Part shown: in pieces, positions 12,241 to 24,696 of the stretch | Numbering within the stretch: the first letter of the stretch is position 1 | Layout of the letters: each line of letters begins with the position of its first letter | Assembly: GCF_000499385.1 (NCBI RefSeq) | Contig: NW_013652802.1 | Span: forward strand, 62,001-126,000 | From: Eimeria necatrix | Lineage: Eukaryota > Apicomplexa > Conoidasida > Eucoccidiorida > Eimeriidae | Length of the DNA stretch: 64,000 bases | Reading direction: 5' to 3' | Position numbers and translations under genes: made by a program | The notes under the pieces: model-generated | Seen by the model: the letters and a program-made list of their open reading frames with translations, nothing else | Told to the model about the DNA's origin: nothing | Database searches by the model: none

Positions 12241-12960
12241 CAGTTCACTTGCGCATCCCGAAGTTACTGACAGTCCCACGACAAACCGGACCATATGCAA
12301 AATACGCTTCGGTTCGTCTTCGAGGCATTTCTACTTCACGGCAAATTGCACTTCAGATTTGTTCCTCTGAGTTTCTGCATCCACAGGGAGTCACCCCCTC
12401 AATGTATGTTCGTGGGAAACAACCCTGCTCATCTGCCAGTAAGTAGTACGACACTGCTGTATGCAGCCTCCGCCTCGGTATCCTCAAGTTTTGCACAGAG
12501 GGCCAGCAAAATTGCTCTTTCTTCGTCAAGATCAATTAGATGCCCTAAGTATGCATCTACACATTTGGTGTGTCCTTACACAGCGTTTACTTGTCAGGTG
12601 ACTACCGTCTTGTCTTTGTGTTATTTGCAACAGCAATAGTAAACAATCTTTCCTTCCCAACAATGCCGCAAAGCGACTTGCATTATATCTCGAATTCCCG
12701 CCTAATGTACAACTTCGCATCTAAATTTGTTGCTCCAAAGGTAAGCGCAGCGATTACGTGGACTAGTGTATCACGCCAACTCAGGCAGTTTGGCAGTTTG
12801 GCATACAGCAACGATTCTGCGCCCAACATGATTCGTGACGGAAAAAGGCAAATAGTGTTTCCGCCAGTAGGCGATACAAAGGGAAATGAAATGCTAGATG
12901 CAAGGCCCGCTGCACCGTGCAGCTGCTCTTCTGTGCAGAGCCACTGCACACGCAGTGGCT
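12241..12960. other. Convergent intergenic region
   Basis: Lies between the 3' end of the plus-strand gene (stop at 12,240) and the stop of the large minus-strand gene (12,961). One plus-strand frame starting at the acceptor near 12,223 stays open for about 50 codons in a second phase, but it conflicts with the phase of the upstream exon. Nothing else was seen. Confidence 0.4.
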
Positions 12961-15900
12961 TCACGAACGCACGGTGGTCAAAATCTCTTCTAGAAGTTCC
13001 AGCTCCTGCTTCTCTGGTTTAGGAGAAGGAGATGCATGGCACAGATCGACCTGCAAGGGGCAAACAGTCATAGCCAACATGAAACATCCTAAGTGTCCTG
13101 AATCGGAGTCCAAACACCGAATCCGGATAGTCGGACAAGGAGCTTTGGGACAGCTTACCAGGTATCTTCGTTCTTGAGGAGTTAATTTCGCGAAAATATT
13201 CGTCGTTAGAAGTCCTTGAGATGAAGAAGTGCACCACGGCTGCCGCAGAACAACCCGGGATAGCAGTACTACGTTAGTGACCCCGCTGAGGGCTCTGACG
13301 GCCGCTGGGAGCTCGTTGGCCTCCATCAACGCTTTTACCTCCGCAGAGGCAGCACTCATCCTGCGCAAAATAAAAGATCACGTGCTCCATACACTGTGAG
13401 CGCTTTTAGTAGCCCGAGGCGCTCCAGGCCTGCCTAGGAGAAAGCAAGGCGCACCGTCTTGTAATGTGGTCCTTGACGTGCTTTGTGGTAAGAAAGCCTG
13501 GCAAATCAAAGAAACTTCGGCTCGTTGAAATATCCTGCACTGCAGCGTTGAATACTTCACAGCGAGCTTTGAAGCTTTTGGCCCGTTTTGCAGCCGTCAA
13601 AGCCCGCGACACTATAGAGCCCGCCTCGTACCTGCACCGCAGCACTCGTGAACCAACAGCAGCTGTGGAGCACTTTCAGGCGCGTGCGTTGTTCCAGAGA
13701 CCAGAAAAGCACTTTAACCTTCTACACTCTACCGCCACAGCTAAAAATGCGAGAGATGATATCCAGGTGTAGCGACGAGGGTGCTTAAGTACCGGAACAG
13801 TTCCGATAGTTGCTGAGATTCCGCATGCACCCGGCGGCGCCACTCTGCGATTCCCAGGGCTGACACAGCAGCGGCAATACCTCTGGTGGGACTCCACGGA
13901 CAGAAAGCTGGAGGCACCACATTGCGCTTCTCTGCCTCTTCAAGAAGCGAATTCCTCCGTTTTGCCTCATGCACAGCGGCCTTGTAAACAAGCTGCAGCG
14001 CCAGCTGCAGTCACAGCAAGTGAAGAACACACCGCACTGTGCAATAAGAAACAATACCTCGCCACAGAGTGGACCTTCGCACTGTGGACTGTTAAAGAGG
14101 GGAATCACATTGATCCTCTATAGACTGGAAGGCAGGTCAAAGGACAAGTAGGAGCACAGGCCCTAAATGCTCTTACGCATTTTACAAGTTCCCATCGGTC
14201 CCCATTTGGCCCCGCTGCTTCCTGCTGTGTTAATCCGTAAGCCGCAATAATTCTTTTTATCTTGTCTCGAGCAGCCTCAAGCGTGGCGTCAACATCACCT
14301 TCACAGCTCCGCTGAGCAACATTGTCGCCTTGGAGAAGCCCCACTCTGGGCACTAAAGCTGCAGCGACGGCTCGGGACCCTTCCAAAGAGGCAATCTGCA
14401 GACTCCACACGGACTTGGTGTCAAGTGGATGAGTGCTTTACGCATTACCTCCACTAAGCATATGTGATTCTTAGGGCTTAGAATTCTACGAAGTGGGTCT
14501 GGGCTCACGTCCAGCAGGCGCAGCCCTTGTTCCTTTGCTGCATCAGTCAAAAGTGTAGGAGCTTCCAGCGGCTGCTCTATTTTTCGACCGGCAGATGGGC
14601 TCGAATGTGCAAAAATGGGCCTCGAAAGTTCCGCAGCTTCAGCAAACGCGTGTGCAGACGCTGCCGCTGCTGAAACAAGCAGACGCTGCAGCCCATACAG
14701 CGCAGTTGCCGTTTCTTCTGCCTCCCTTTGCTTCAAGTAAACGGGTAACCTTGATACAGCGGTTTCCCAAGAAGAAACACCAAAGGCAGCATTCAGGGCT
14801 TCTTCGAGAGCCACTTGGATGGGCGCTACAGGGGGATGCTGGTGTCTGCATACCGTTCGCAAACCAATTCGCTAACAGAATGAGCAGCCGGAAGTTGGCA
14901 TACATGCAATAGGCGCATGGCTTGAAAAGCACACTTGACGGTGCTGCAATGCGTAAAACTGTAAGAAGATGATAGCACATGCGATAGGGATAGCAGAGCT
15001 TAGAGACTGGGTAAGCGATGCCCCAACACGCAGGTTTGTACCTTTTAAAGGCCATTACGAAGCTCTTCACAGGCTCAGCACGGGGTAAAGCCCGTATGGC
15101 TGAGAGTACTGGCGACACAGTACAAGTCTCCGCTTCCCCGTGCGAATGATTTTGGTTTCCCGTATCGGCTTTCTTACGAGATGGCGCAGGGAACAGCCCA
15201 TACTCAGATCCAAACCGTGATAGTGCCTTTAGGGCTCCTAGCAGTTCCGACATCTTGTCTTCTTCCTTCCAGCCTGCTGGCGCTGCTGCGTCTAATTCGT
15301 CCCCGGAGGCAGACAAGAAGGTCGGATCCAGTGAAACATCAGACTTTCCTGCGTCTCTACGCTTTTTTGGAACCTGGAGGGCTCCCACAAGCGAAAGAGG
15401 GCTGCTTTGTTTTTCTCCGTCAATGGGTGCCGCCGCTGAGCTGCCCGCTGGGTGCGTTGACATCCACGTTTGCAACACTGTCATACCCTCCCTCTGATGG
15501 GTGGAAGCACGATTCAGATGTATCCACAGGGGTTCATGAGGGTCATCCGCGTGCGGCCCCAAAGCCGCCTCGTCCGCGTTTCCTTCCTCCACAACAACTG
15601 CCAGGGTGGGCGGCAGAGCTGCCAACAGTCGGTGGCTCCTATTTTCGGTCAACGCTCGGCTCTTCCCCGCAGCGCGTAACACCGGAGGCAGAAGCCTCTC
15701 CACAGCAAATAAAGCTAAAGCCTCAGCACTCAATTCCTGCCTGTCACCCTGAAAGGACAGATAGCGTCCACAGGAAGTGCCCGCTGACGCAGCGCAGTGG
15801 CCAGCGCTCTTAAATACTGCCGCTACCGCCACTGCTTCTGCAAATATTAGAAATAGCAAACAAAAAACGTAAACCTTTTGGTAAGATAAGAATGTGGCCT

Positions 15901-18900
15901 CCAATCTTTGTGCTGAGACTTGCTTCGGCGAGGTCAATCTTGGAAGCGGCATCGGCCACGACCCGGCGCACCTCCGCTGTCCACTGCCCCTCACTATCAA
16001 GCGCCTCCCGCGTGATTGAAATGAACCACTCCTGCAGATGGCCGGAAATGCAGTGACAATTGAGACAGGAAAAAAGAGCTAGAAGCTCCCTGCTCTTTTG
16101 CCTGTCTCTATGGAGGATTCGAAGGGTGAAGCTGCCGCTCACACAAAAATGGCGGATCTAAAGGGAATATTTCAGGCCTTGGAGCAGCAACATACTCTGT
16201 AAGCATCCAAATGTACTGAGGAGACGTCAGCTGAGGTGAGCCCCAGAAATGCGCGGTAGCCCAGCAGTCTCTGCCTGCGATCTTCCGCTGCTGTTGCCGT
16301 AACCGGTGCATCAGCATCTGTCTCCCTGCTAAACTCCTGCCTGTAGACCTCGACAGCCGCAGCCAACGCCTCTCGTGCGTCAAGCAACCCTAGCCTCGCC
16401 GCAGTTGGAAACAACGCTTCATCCCTAAAAATACCCAGCGCATGCGCCACAACCATGTTGCAGACAAGCCCTGACGCCGTGTTATAGACCTACCAACATT
16501 AGAAACAGGGCATGCTTGCTACAGAGCTATTCCTTCAGCTAATGTCGGGGTGCCGCACATGGACTAGGGTGAGGTGTGTCAGGGTATTTCGACCTAGCCT
16601 GAAGTGCGATAGTGTCTGCATCTGCTGAGGAGTTAATCTGTCTCAGTTGAAGCCATCGCTTCCAGCACTCCGGAACGCCTCTGCTTTGGAAACGTTGCCT
16701 CGTCTGGCTTGAATCAATCGTGAAACCCAATGCTGTTGACTTTGCACATGCAAGTGCGTTACTCAAAGACTCGCGCAGCTGCGCGAATTTTAGGGCCTTT
16801 TCTTGCCTGCGCAGCGGCTCCACACACTAAAGCATAGCGACTGACTGTGTGTGTGGTAAGCTCGCCTTTATCTGGGCCACTCTGCACAAGTAAAGAAGCT
16901 TACTTGGCGTCGATACTGTTCAGTTGCTTCCATCTCTCTGTGCAAGCATTTGCTTCAGCAGCAACCGATGGTTCTTGTTGCGTTGGCTGGCGTCTGAGGA
17001 GCAGCAATTTTAGCACATACTCGCTCGTTTTTGCCGACAATCTGTCTGGCGTTTGGCTCGCCGCCATAATTGTTGTCTCTTTCCGTGAGTTGACGATTCG
17101 TTGCAAAGAGAGCGCTTCCTCGCTTTGGCCCAACTGTAAGCCTAGGGGCCCTCCACCGTCATCCTTAGAAAAATCTAATGTTTGCTGGTGCGCCTCTGCT
17201 GCTGCAGTTTCGGGAACCTCCCCCAGCAGCGCATGAGCCCGCAGATATGCCAGTAAGAGCCTTATCAGATGTTTATTTTCACAGGATCTTCTATTGGATT
17301 CCGGGGGGACTTCTCGTTGGGGAGACCGTTGCCGCCGCCTGGCCATTGCTGACGTGGCTTTCGGTGATGACGTGCGTGGGGCTGCCACGGAGCAACCAAC
17401 AAGACGCTCTAACGCCTTCAGCAACACAACAGTTGTAAAAAAAGATTGTGCCAATCATAATACACGAAAAATATGAGTTCTGAACCTAGCGTGGGGCATG
17501 GCACCATGCATTCGGGCAGAGACACGACTCTCGGCTGTGCCGCATGCTGCTAAGGGCTTGTAACAATGTAAATCCAGCGGGAACAGAAGCGCAAGTGGTG
17601 CACAAACAGAGGCAACATTGGCAGCAGTAGGTGCGGCAGAAAAGGCAAGCTTTCGAGCAAAAACATTGGCAGCAGCTCGTACTCTGTCGAGAGCAAGGAG
17701 CTGTTCCGCAGATTGCAGGCAGCCATCTTCGTTGCGCATGGTCGCAAAGACTTCCAGTGAGCGCCGCAGCGGAGCGGCAGCTAAAAAAAAGCCAACTTGC
17801 AGGACATTCATGTACTGGTCCACATTGAGGCGTAGGAGATCTCTCACGCCCTCCAAAATTTTCTCTGTAAACTGCTCCGCCTCGAGAACACCCTCCGTTA
17901 TTGAGCCCTCAAGCGACAGAAGACCTCCCTGCGAAGAGCTTCGAGCCTCTGCATGAGATGCCAGCAATTGAGAAAGCGCGGCGAAAGTCAGCTCGGGCAG
18001 CAGTCGTCGTGAGGCCAATACTGCAATTTGGTGCACAGCCTCAGCTTCTGCTTCGGCGCCCATTAGCGCGACAGCAGCGTCCCGCACTGCCTCCACAGTC
18101 AGCTGCAAACCTTGAAATATCCTTGTGGCTGCCATCCTTAGTTCCTGCTGGCTCATCTCCACGCCAGATGTTGAGCCAAGAGGTAAGACACACAACTGGG
18201 ACTCTGCATAGAAGATGAGACGCTGCAGCATCAAAGGCAGAACGCCAACAGCAACTGTTCTTATCTCTGAGCTCTCCACTCCGAGCATTGCAGCAACTTG
18301 ACGCAATGCAGCCGCTCCCTCAGGTAGTAGCCTTTGTTGCTGCCGTCGCTGCGTTTGTTGCTTGTCCCTAGCACCCGATACCATCCTGCCGCTAGCCTGC
18401 ACGTTAAGGGGATTTATGTGGGCGAACAGCCGCATGGTTAGCGAAGACACGATGCGGCGTAAAAGCTGCTGGAGACGATCTTGTGCTAGCTCGACTGGAA
18501 TCTGAGGAATATAAACAGATGGCCAAATGTTTTCGCAGCTCTGGCCGTTGGTGCTGCTGTGCCGTGCAACATGTTGTACGTAAGAGCTCAAACACGAATT
18601 TTAAGGGAAGCGAGGTGACTAAGACAGTAAAAGAACAAGTTGCGGACACTGACCACACAACAAAAGCGACAGATTCGGAGAACTCACGCAGAGGGCTGAA
18701 GCCACGCCAGCCACAGAGACACTGGTGTGCCGAACAGCAGCAGCTCCGGCTGCGCGCGCTATTGTAGTCGGGGCAGCAAGAAGGTGTGAAAACAGCAGCA
18801 AACGATCCGCGAACACTGAAGGAGGGGGCAATGGGGTAAATACCGTTTGTGGAGAGCGTTTAGAGTGCGCACTCTGCCACTGTCGTTGCTGCCGCTGCTG

Positions 18901-21900
18901 CTGCTGTTGCTGCTGCTGCTCCAACAGATACACATATTGCTGTACTATTGGGCGAGCCCACTGCGTGCTACCGATGAGTGGAGGACCACTGAACATGCTC
19001 GAACTGGATCTGCTACGCCTAAGGTCCGGCTCGAGCTGCGGCTGCAGCTGCACCTTTAATTTCATCAACGCGCTGTAAAGTGCCTCGTCCTGTCCATCCC
19101 AGTCAATTGATGAAATCACGCCACTGCTGTTGTTCTTGATGCTGCTGCGTTTTTGGGGAGATTCCCCTCGAGGCATGAGAAACGCTGCTGCAGCAGTGCC
19201 GACAGAAAGAAGCCTTGATATCGAAGCTTCATCTTGCGCTGGTAGCTGCAGCATTTGACCTTGTTTTCCCTGCTGGCGTTGAAGCAACAGCAACCACGAA
19301 GGAAGTTGCCGCTGAGCCTGGGACACATTAGCCTGCGGCGAGTCTCTCAAGATCTCTGGCCCCTCCTGCGCTCTACCCTGTAAAACACAACACCTAGAAA
19401 GCCGCAGTCGAGGTGAATTAGCAGTGAGAGCACTGGCAGCAGCAAAGCCTGAGAATTTGGACACAAATGACGGCAGCCTCACTGTACGCGCTCACTTACC
19501 ACCGGAGCGATAAAGATGTTAAATAAATTTGCAGAAGCACAACAGCAATGCAGAAACTACACACGCCTCAACGGCAACTGCCATCATGATCTGCTAAACG
19601 CATATATTCTGCATATACAATCTCTGTATATTAACAATAACGCATGCACTAGTGCTGATATATTCAGACACTGCTTCATATACAACAAAACTACCCGAAG
19701 CGTGGATTGCAGCACAGGAACAACCCGGTTGACACGGCAGGCATGTTGTTCACGAAGGTGCAGCAGATAATTTCGTACCGCAAAGTGGCTTGGGGTTTGT
19801 CGCGCCTTGCACCAAGGAAAAACCCGCAAAGCAGCACCAACAGCAGTAGCAGCTGCAGCAGCTGCTGCAGTCACTGCAGAATGAAAAGAAAACGTCATGG
19901 TGCGTAGGCCGGAACACGGAGAAACAGCAGCTGCCACAAACAACGAACAGACAAGTGCGACCGCGCAACAAGAAAGGCTTACAGAGACTTCTTGGGATTG
20001 TGGAGGTTGCGATGAAGCTGTGCACAGCATGGAAGTACAGACTGCTTTCATAAACACTATGTAGACGGATTCACCGGCGTTGCGCGGGCAGCAACTGTGA
20101 GACGAGAAGCGCCTGCAAAAACCAGCAGTAGCACCCTGAGAACCTCACCTACGCCGGCAGCTGTGTTTCCTGGCGGGACTCGTAAGGTCCTCTTGAAGCT
20201 GACATCGCCGTTTTTCTCTGCCACAGCAGCCAATGCAGCGAACAGCTCTGAGCCGCGGCAAGTGCCTTGGTGCTTAGGCTCCTGCTGGAGGCGGCGAAGC
20301 ACCTGCAGCAGCTCTGTGGAAACACGCAATTGTAGAACAGCGGAGAGGACATGCAGCAGCAGCCAAGGAGGAACCAGAAAGAACAAAGAAGATAATAGAT
20401 GCATTGCCACATAGTGCGAAGGCTGAGGTTTGCGAGCAGCACAGGCCGACGACGGCCCAGCCAGTTGCCTAATGTACTAGTGTCTAGCCAAATTTACACA
20501 AAACTGGTTAAGTATATCCTGATAGCCGCAAGATAGCAGATGATTTTCACAATATCAAAAAGCGGCAATCCAGCAACACAGGGAGGAAAGGGACACCTCA
20601 GGCAAAGCAACAGCAGCGGGGATAAGATTCACAGAACGAATCAGAAAGCAGTGACCAACCTCCTTCCCGAGCCAAAATCTTGACAAACTCCGCTGATTCA
20701 TTCTGGAGCTCTCGGGGAACCTCAACGAGGTTCCCTTCAAGTGCCGCTGCTGCCTTGACCCACTGTTCGAGGTCACCTTTCCCACGCTCAGGATGCCCCT
20801 GGGGATCCCTAGCAAGAGCCATTAGCTCCTCAAGCTGAGTTGCAGAAACGCAGCATGCAAAGGCACACAGAAGCCCTATGGATCGAAGCTTGGGTCTGGC
20901 TTCCGGGCACGCTAACACGCCGATGACAAAACAAAGCAGGCAGGGGACGACAAAAGCTATGCAAACAACCAGGAACAGAAGCAGGGAGCGAGTGAGAAGG
21001 GAAAAAGACACAAAGGAAGGCAAAAAGACAGATGCACATATGCACGCGGAAAATTGAAACGAACCACTTTCAGACATAAGGGGGCACCGTAGAAAACAGG
21101 AAAAGAAACACATATGGACAAAGAGGTGCACAAGAAGAGCAGAAAACAGCGATGGCAGCAGGAGGCAGAACGCTAGATAGAGACCTGACGGAACAGGAAG
21201 ACCCGGAACGGCGCGTAAGAAGACACGTCTCTGCTACCTGACTACGGCTCATCTGGTTCCTCTTGGCGTGACTTGCTTTCCACGAAGGGAATATCCGTGA
21301 ATTTGACGGATCAGTGTTACGTAGGGTAAGAGGAACTGAACAACGTGCACTGTGCGCATGATAATCATGGTATTGTAAAATATCACTACCTACGAGATCT
21401 ACTGCTCACTACTGCGTCTTCGTTGCGTGTGTACGGTAGGGCATCAATGAGGCCCCCAATAAGATTGTCGAGGGGTTCACCATCTCCCTCCTGCTGCTGC
21501 ATTTGTTGTTGCTGCTGTGGCAAACCGAATAGCCTCGTCCCTTGAGGGTCACCTTGAAGTTTCTTCAGAGTTTCAGAAAAAGCCATATCAGCAGCAAGTT
21601 GCTCTTCCAATTGCTGCTTTTGCTGCTGCAGCTCCCCGTCAGACACTGGTGTATAAGGCTGTCCCAGCAGTTCAAACCAGTTTTTAGTGCTGCTGCTGCA
21701 GCTAGCACTGCTGCTGTCGCTGCTGCATTTCCGTCGGCATCTCTGATTATCAGAGTTGTGTGGAAATGCATCAGCTGGCGTTGAGCTGGCTGCAGCGCAG
21801 ACGCGGCGTCGGCGTTGCTGCTGTCTTTGGTGCTGCATGGGAGTGTTAGGGGAGTAACAAAGCCGCGAATCGCTAGACAAAAAACAGGAGCACCCTTGAA

Positions 21901-22045
21901 AGCCCCTCAACAAAGAAAATTGTTCTTTTAGAAGCATTGTTGGGGAAGGCAAGAGGGGCAGCAGGGCAGCCCCTATTTTTTTGCAGTTGTAATCGAGCAG
22001 GAGCAGGAGCAGCGGCAGCAGCCGCTGCCCCGGGAGTGCTACCAT
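12961..22045 (-). CDS. Large Ala-rich helical protein with apicoplast-type leader, 17 exons
   Basis: Exons in order: 22045-21403, 20911-20660, 20313-20149, 19873-19779, 19377-18688, 18501-17464, 17415-16904, 16806-16599, 16489-16196, 16031-15875, 15837-15042, 14845-14449, 14395-14177, 13992-13793, 13631-13455, 13360-13159, 13050-12961. Most joins are GT-AG and phase-consistent, giving about 2,044 residues. Weak points: the first join, the micro-intron after 17464 (48 nt), and exon 8, where only a GC donor (CAG|GCTAGG) fits. The N terminus has a hydrophobic signal (LLPLLLLLL) followed by a Ser/Arg-rich basic stretch, as in bipartite apicoplast leaders. The remainder is Ala-rich helices with recurring units such as REALDSEGQWTAEVRRVVAD and RAFLGLTSADVSSVHLDAYR, a pattern reminiscent of the plastid import protein Tic110. 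That identity is a hypothesis. A CAG-coded poly-Gln run lies in exon 5. Confidence 0.6.
18881..18925. repeat. CTG/TTG trinucleotide run (poly-Gln in exon 5 of the minus-strand gene)
   Basis: Imperfect (CTG/TTG)n on the plus strand reads as an uninterrupted Gln run with two Arg in the overlapping minus-strand exon. It is one of many coding trinucleotide runs typical of Eimeria. Confidence 0.8.
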
Positions 22046-22345
22046 CTTATTTGTTAACGAAGGACGTATGGTAGACGAATACAAGAGATACCAGGGCGGC
22101 TACTCATCGGGAAGGGAGGCCGTAGAGACAGGACAGAGCTGCGGAGACCCTAGAAGGGAGCCGCTCGAATGTATCTCGGACCAAAATCATTGGCTCCCTG
22201 CGCTCTGCCATCCAGAAAAGATCAGCGTCTTTCCACTTCATGCTAGGTTTGGTAGAGTTGCTGCTGATGCTTTCACCGGGACGGAGACCAGAATAACTGA
22301 GGCTGCGGCGGTGGCTGTCGCTGTCATGCCCAAGCTTACGAGCCT

Positions 22346-22723
22346 CTATATGTGTATGCACCGCGATAAGCCTGAATTCCACAGATCAATGAAGTGCGAA
22401 TCTTCATATAAGGGAAATGAGGGTAGCTGGTCGGGAGCAGTCAGCGGCGCGTATGGGCTTTGCGCAGGGCCTGATGTCTTGACTGCTTGCAAGCCACGCA
22501 GAAGGGTTTTAAGAGCACCAGATGCCAAACCAACTAGTCCAAACAATAACAGCGAGATGCTCGCGTATAAGATGCAGCCGAGTTGCGTGAGCTTGGCATC
22601 AGGTGGGCGCATCCACCCTAGCAAGCCCTCGGGGGCCCCTCCTGTTTGAGGCTCTGTTGTGTCGTTGACACGGTTTGCGGAAAATTTGCCCAGCTTTGCA
22701 TACATGTGAAACAGCTTACCCAT
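22346..22723 (-). CDS. Small single-span membrane protein, unidentified
   Basis: An uninterrupted ATG-to-TAG frame of 125 codons. The N-terminal half is polar (MGKLFHMYAKLGKFSANRVN), followed by a clear transmembrane segment LYASISLLLFGLVGLASGAL at about residues 53-73 and a polar tail ending near NSGLSRCIHI. There is no cleavable signal at the N terminus, so a tail-in or tail-out single-span protein of the ER or an organelle is likely. No family was recognised. It lies 300 bp upstream of the first exon of the 17-exon gene, on the same strand, and is divergent from RPF2. An overlapping plus-strand frame (22,068-22,649) is weaker because it lacks a hydrophobic or conserved-looking segment. Confidence 0.45.
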   Translation of the reverse strand: MGKLFHMYAKLGKFSANRVNDTTEPQTGGAPEGLLGWMRPPDAKLTQLGCILYASISLLLFGLVGLASGALKTLLRGLQAVKTSGPAQSPYAPLTAPDQLPSFPLYEDSHFIDLWNSGLSRCIHI

Positions 22724-23253
22724 CAACTAGAAAGTAATGAGCAGGGTTAAAGTAAACACGACTTTTGTTTCCTGTTTAATAGGAAAGCTCCGCATCAAGA
22801 GGGAAAGGCAAAGGGGGTCGGTCCTTCGAGGGCCCAACGCGGAACATTACCCCTGCCTTGCAGACGTGTGGGGCGGCAATGCGTAGCGTTGCGGGGGCAT
22901 TAAGGCGCTTGAAACCAGTAGAAATACTCGTTTGAAATTTTAATTAGGCTTAAGCCCGTCCAGTTAGCTCAGGCTGAGGGCTGAAGGGCTGAATAGCAAG
23001 AAGCAGGATGCCTTGCTGCCTTCTCCCGAGTACAGCCTCACTCCACACTGATTTTTGCATGTGTGCCTTTGTTGTTGCTTCTCTTTGCTAGAGCAACACT
23101 TTAAATCAGGGTAGGCGACAACCCCTACTTCCAGGCCTGCAGCGAGCCTGTACAGTTGCAGGCCTGCCGCTGCGAGTGGCACAGCTCCTTCTGCGCATAC
23201 TTTCATCCGTTTTCCCTTTTCTGCCCCTGTAATTCAAAGCAAGCAGTAGGACA
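22724..23253. other. Shared upstream region of two divergent genes
   Basis: Between the ATG of the small membrane protein (minus) and the ATG of RPF2 (plus). No TATA box or other motif stands out. The 60 bases before RPF2 are pyrimidine-rich (GTTTTCCCTTTTCTGCCCCTG), as is common in 5' leaders. Confidence 0.4.
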
Positions 23254-24696
23254 ATGGGAAAGTCGGCAAAGAAGGCAAAGGGGGAGGGGAAGAAAGCAGG
23301 GATTGGGGCCCTGAAGCGGGGAGCAGGGGGAAAGCAGTACATGAAGTCGAAAGGACAGACTCAGACAGGAGCATGGGGAGATCTTTCTGGACTGAGCGCC
23401 ACTCGGAAAGCCAAAACACACAAGGGACGGCGCATATTGGCTGCGCGAGAGAGCGAGTCGTTTCCTGCAGTCAAAAGTTTGCTGCTATTGCGGGGCAGCC
23501 GCTGCAGCGCCGATCTACTCGGCTTACTGGGGGACCTGCGGGACTTGAAAAAACCAAATGCAGTGTATTTGTCACAGAGGAAGCAGGAAAACTTGCACCC
23601 GTTCGAAAACGCAGAACCCATAGAGTACCTAGCTCGCAAGAATGGATGCGGCCTCTTCGCTTATGCCAGTAGCAGCAAGAAACGCCCAGCCAGATTGGTG
23701 CTAGGTAGGGTCTACGACAATCAGATATTGGACATGCAGGAGTTCGCTGTTGCTCACTACACGCCTGCTGCTGCGTTTGCTGCAGTACAAGCGCCCGCCG
23801 CAGGCTCCGCTCCACTGCTGTTGCTGCAGGGAGGCCTGTGGGATGTTTCTGATGAAATGAGAAACGCGAGAAACATCTTCGGTGATTTGTTCAGAGCAGC
23901 AGAAGTTCCACCTGATGGTCCTACTCAGAAATTGTACTTAGGAGGGGTCGACCGCCTCATTGCTGTTAGCGCTGTACAGGCTACACCAGGCAGCGCAGCC
24001 ACCGCAACAACAACTGCGGCGGCTGCAAAAGCAGTTATGGGAGGCAGTGAAGACTGTGAAACAGAAGCCTCAGCATCTGGTGCAACTGCTGATGGCACTG
24101 ATTCCACTGCCGCTGACAGTGGGTACTCAGGGGACGTTTTGATTTGCGTAAGGCACTACAGAATCGCCTTGGTGAAAGCTGCAGACGCAGGCGGAGTGGG
24201 AGGACCAGCGGTCAAACTCGTAGAAGTTGGTCCCCAGATTGACCTAAGGTAAATGCCGTACGTCAGTTTTGGTGTAGTAGTTTCTTCTGGTGCTGTTGCG
24301 GCTTATTTTCTGTAGCTGTTCTGCTGCTGCCGTTTTTGTAACTGCAGGCCTGACCGCGTGCGTCTACCTTCCGCAGAGATGTGGAAGTCAGCTGTGAAGT
24401 CTCTCGAGAAGGCAAAGGCGGAGGAGAGGCGGGAGCGGCAAAAGGCTGCGGCTGACGGACAGGGTACTGTTGGTGGCCCCCACGCGTCCCAGAAAGTTCA
24501 AGGATCTCAAGCACTTACGAAAAAGAAGAGCAAAAACATAACGACCAATGTATTTGGGGACTCTGTCGGCCGAGTGTATGTTGGGAACACCGACTTCACC
24601 CGTCTGAAGCAAATTCAGTCACCGATGCTTCATAAGCTACGCCGAGAAGAAAACAAGGGGAAGAAGCAACGGAGACAGGAAGAAACGGCAGAATAA
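23254..24696 (+). CDS. RPF2: Ribosome production factor 2 (Brix domain)
   Basis: Two exons, 23254-24248 and 24348-24696, with a 99-bp intron (CTAAG|GTAAAT to CTGCAG|G, phase 2), encode 447 residues. The sequence follows the Brix-domain order of RPF2: RILAARESESFPAVKSLLLL, then LGDLRDLKKPNAVYLS, then HPFENAEPIEYLARKNGCGL, then SSSKKRPARLVLGRVYD and ILDMQEFAV. In yeast RPF2 works with RRS1 to bring the 5S RNP into the pre-60S particle in the nucleolus; the same role is inferred here. The N terminus is Lys/Gly-rich and basic, and the C terminus is a basic Lys/Arg tail (KLRREENKGKKQRRQEE). An Ala/Thr/Ser-rich insert of about 50 residues (roughly 245-295) interrupts the Brix core and is likely lineage-specific low complexity. 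Confidence 0.92.

Noticed and set aside
20598..21131. 177-codon minus-strand frame that looks like a multi-span membrane protein
   Set aside because: The hydrophobic part is the pyrimidine-rich intron read as codons; the coding exon starts at the acceptor at 20,911.
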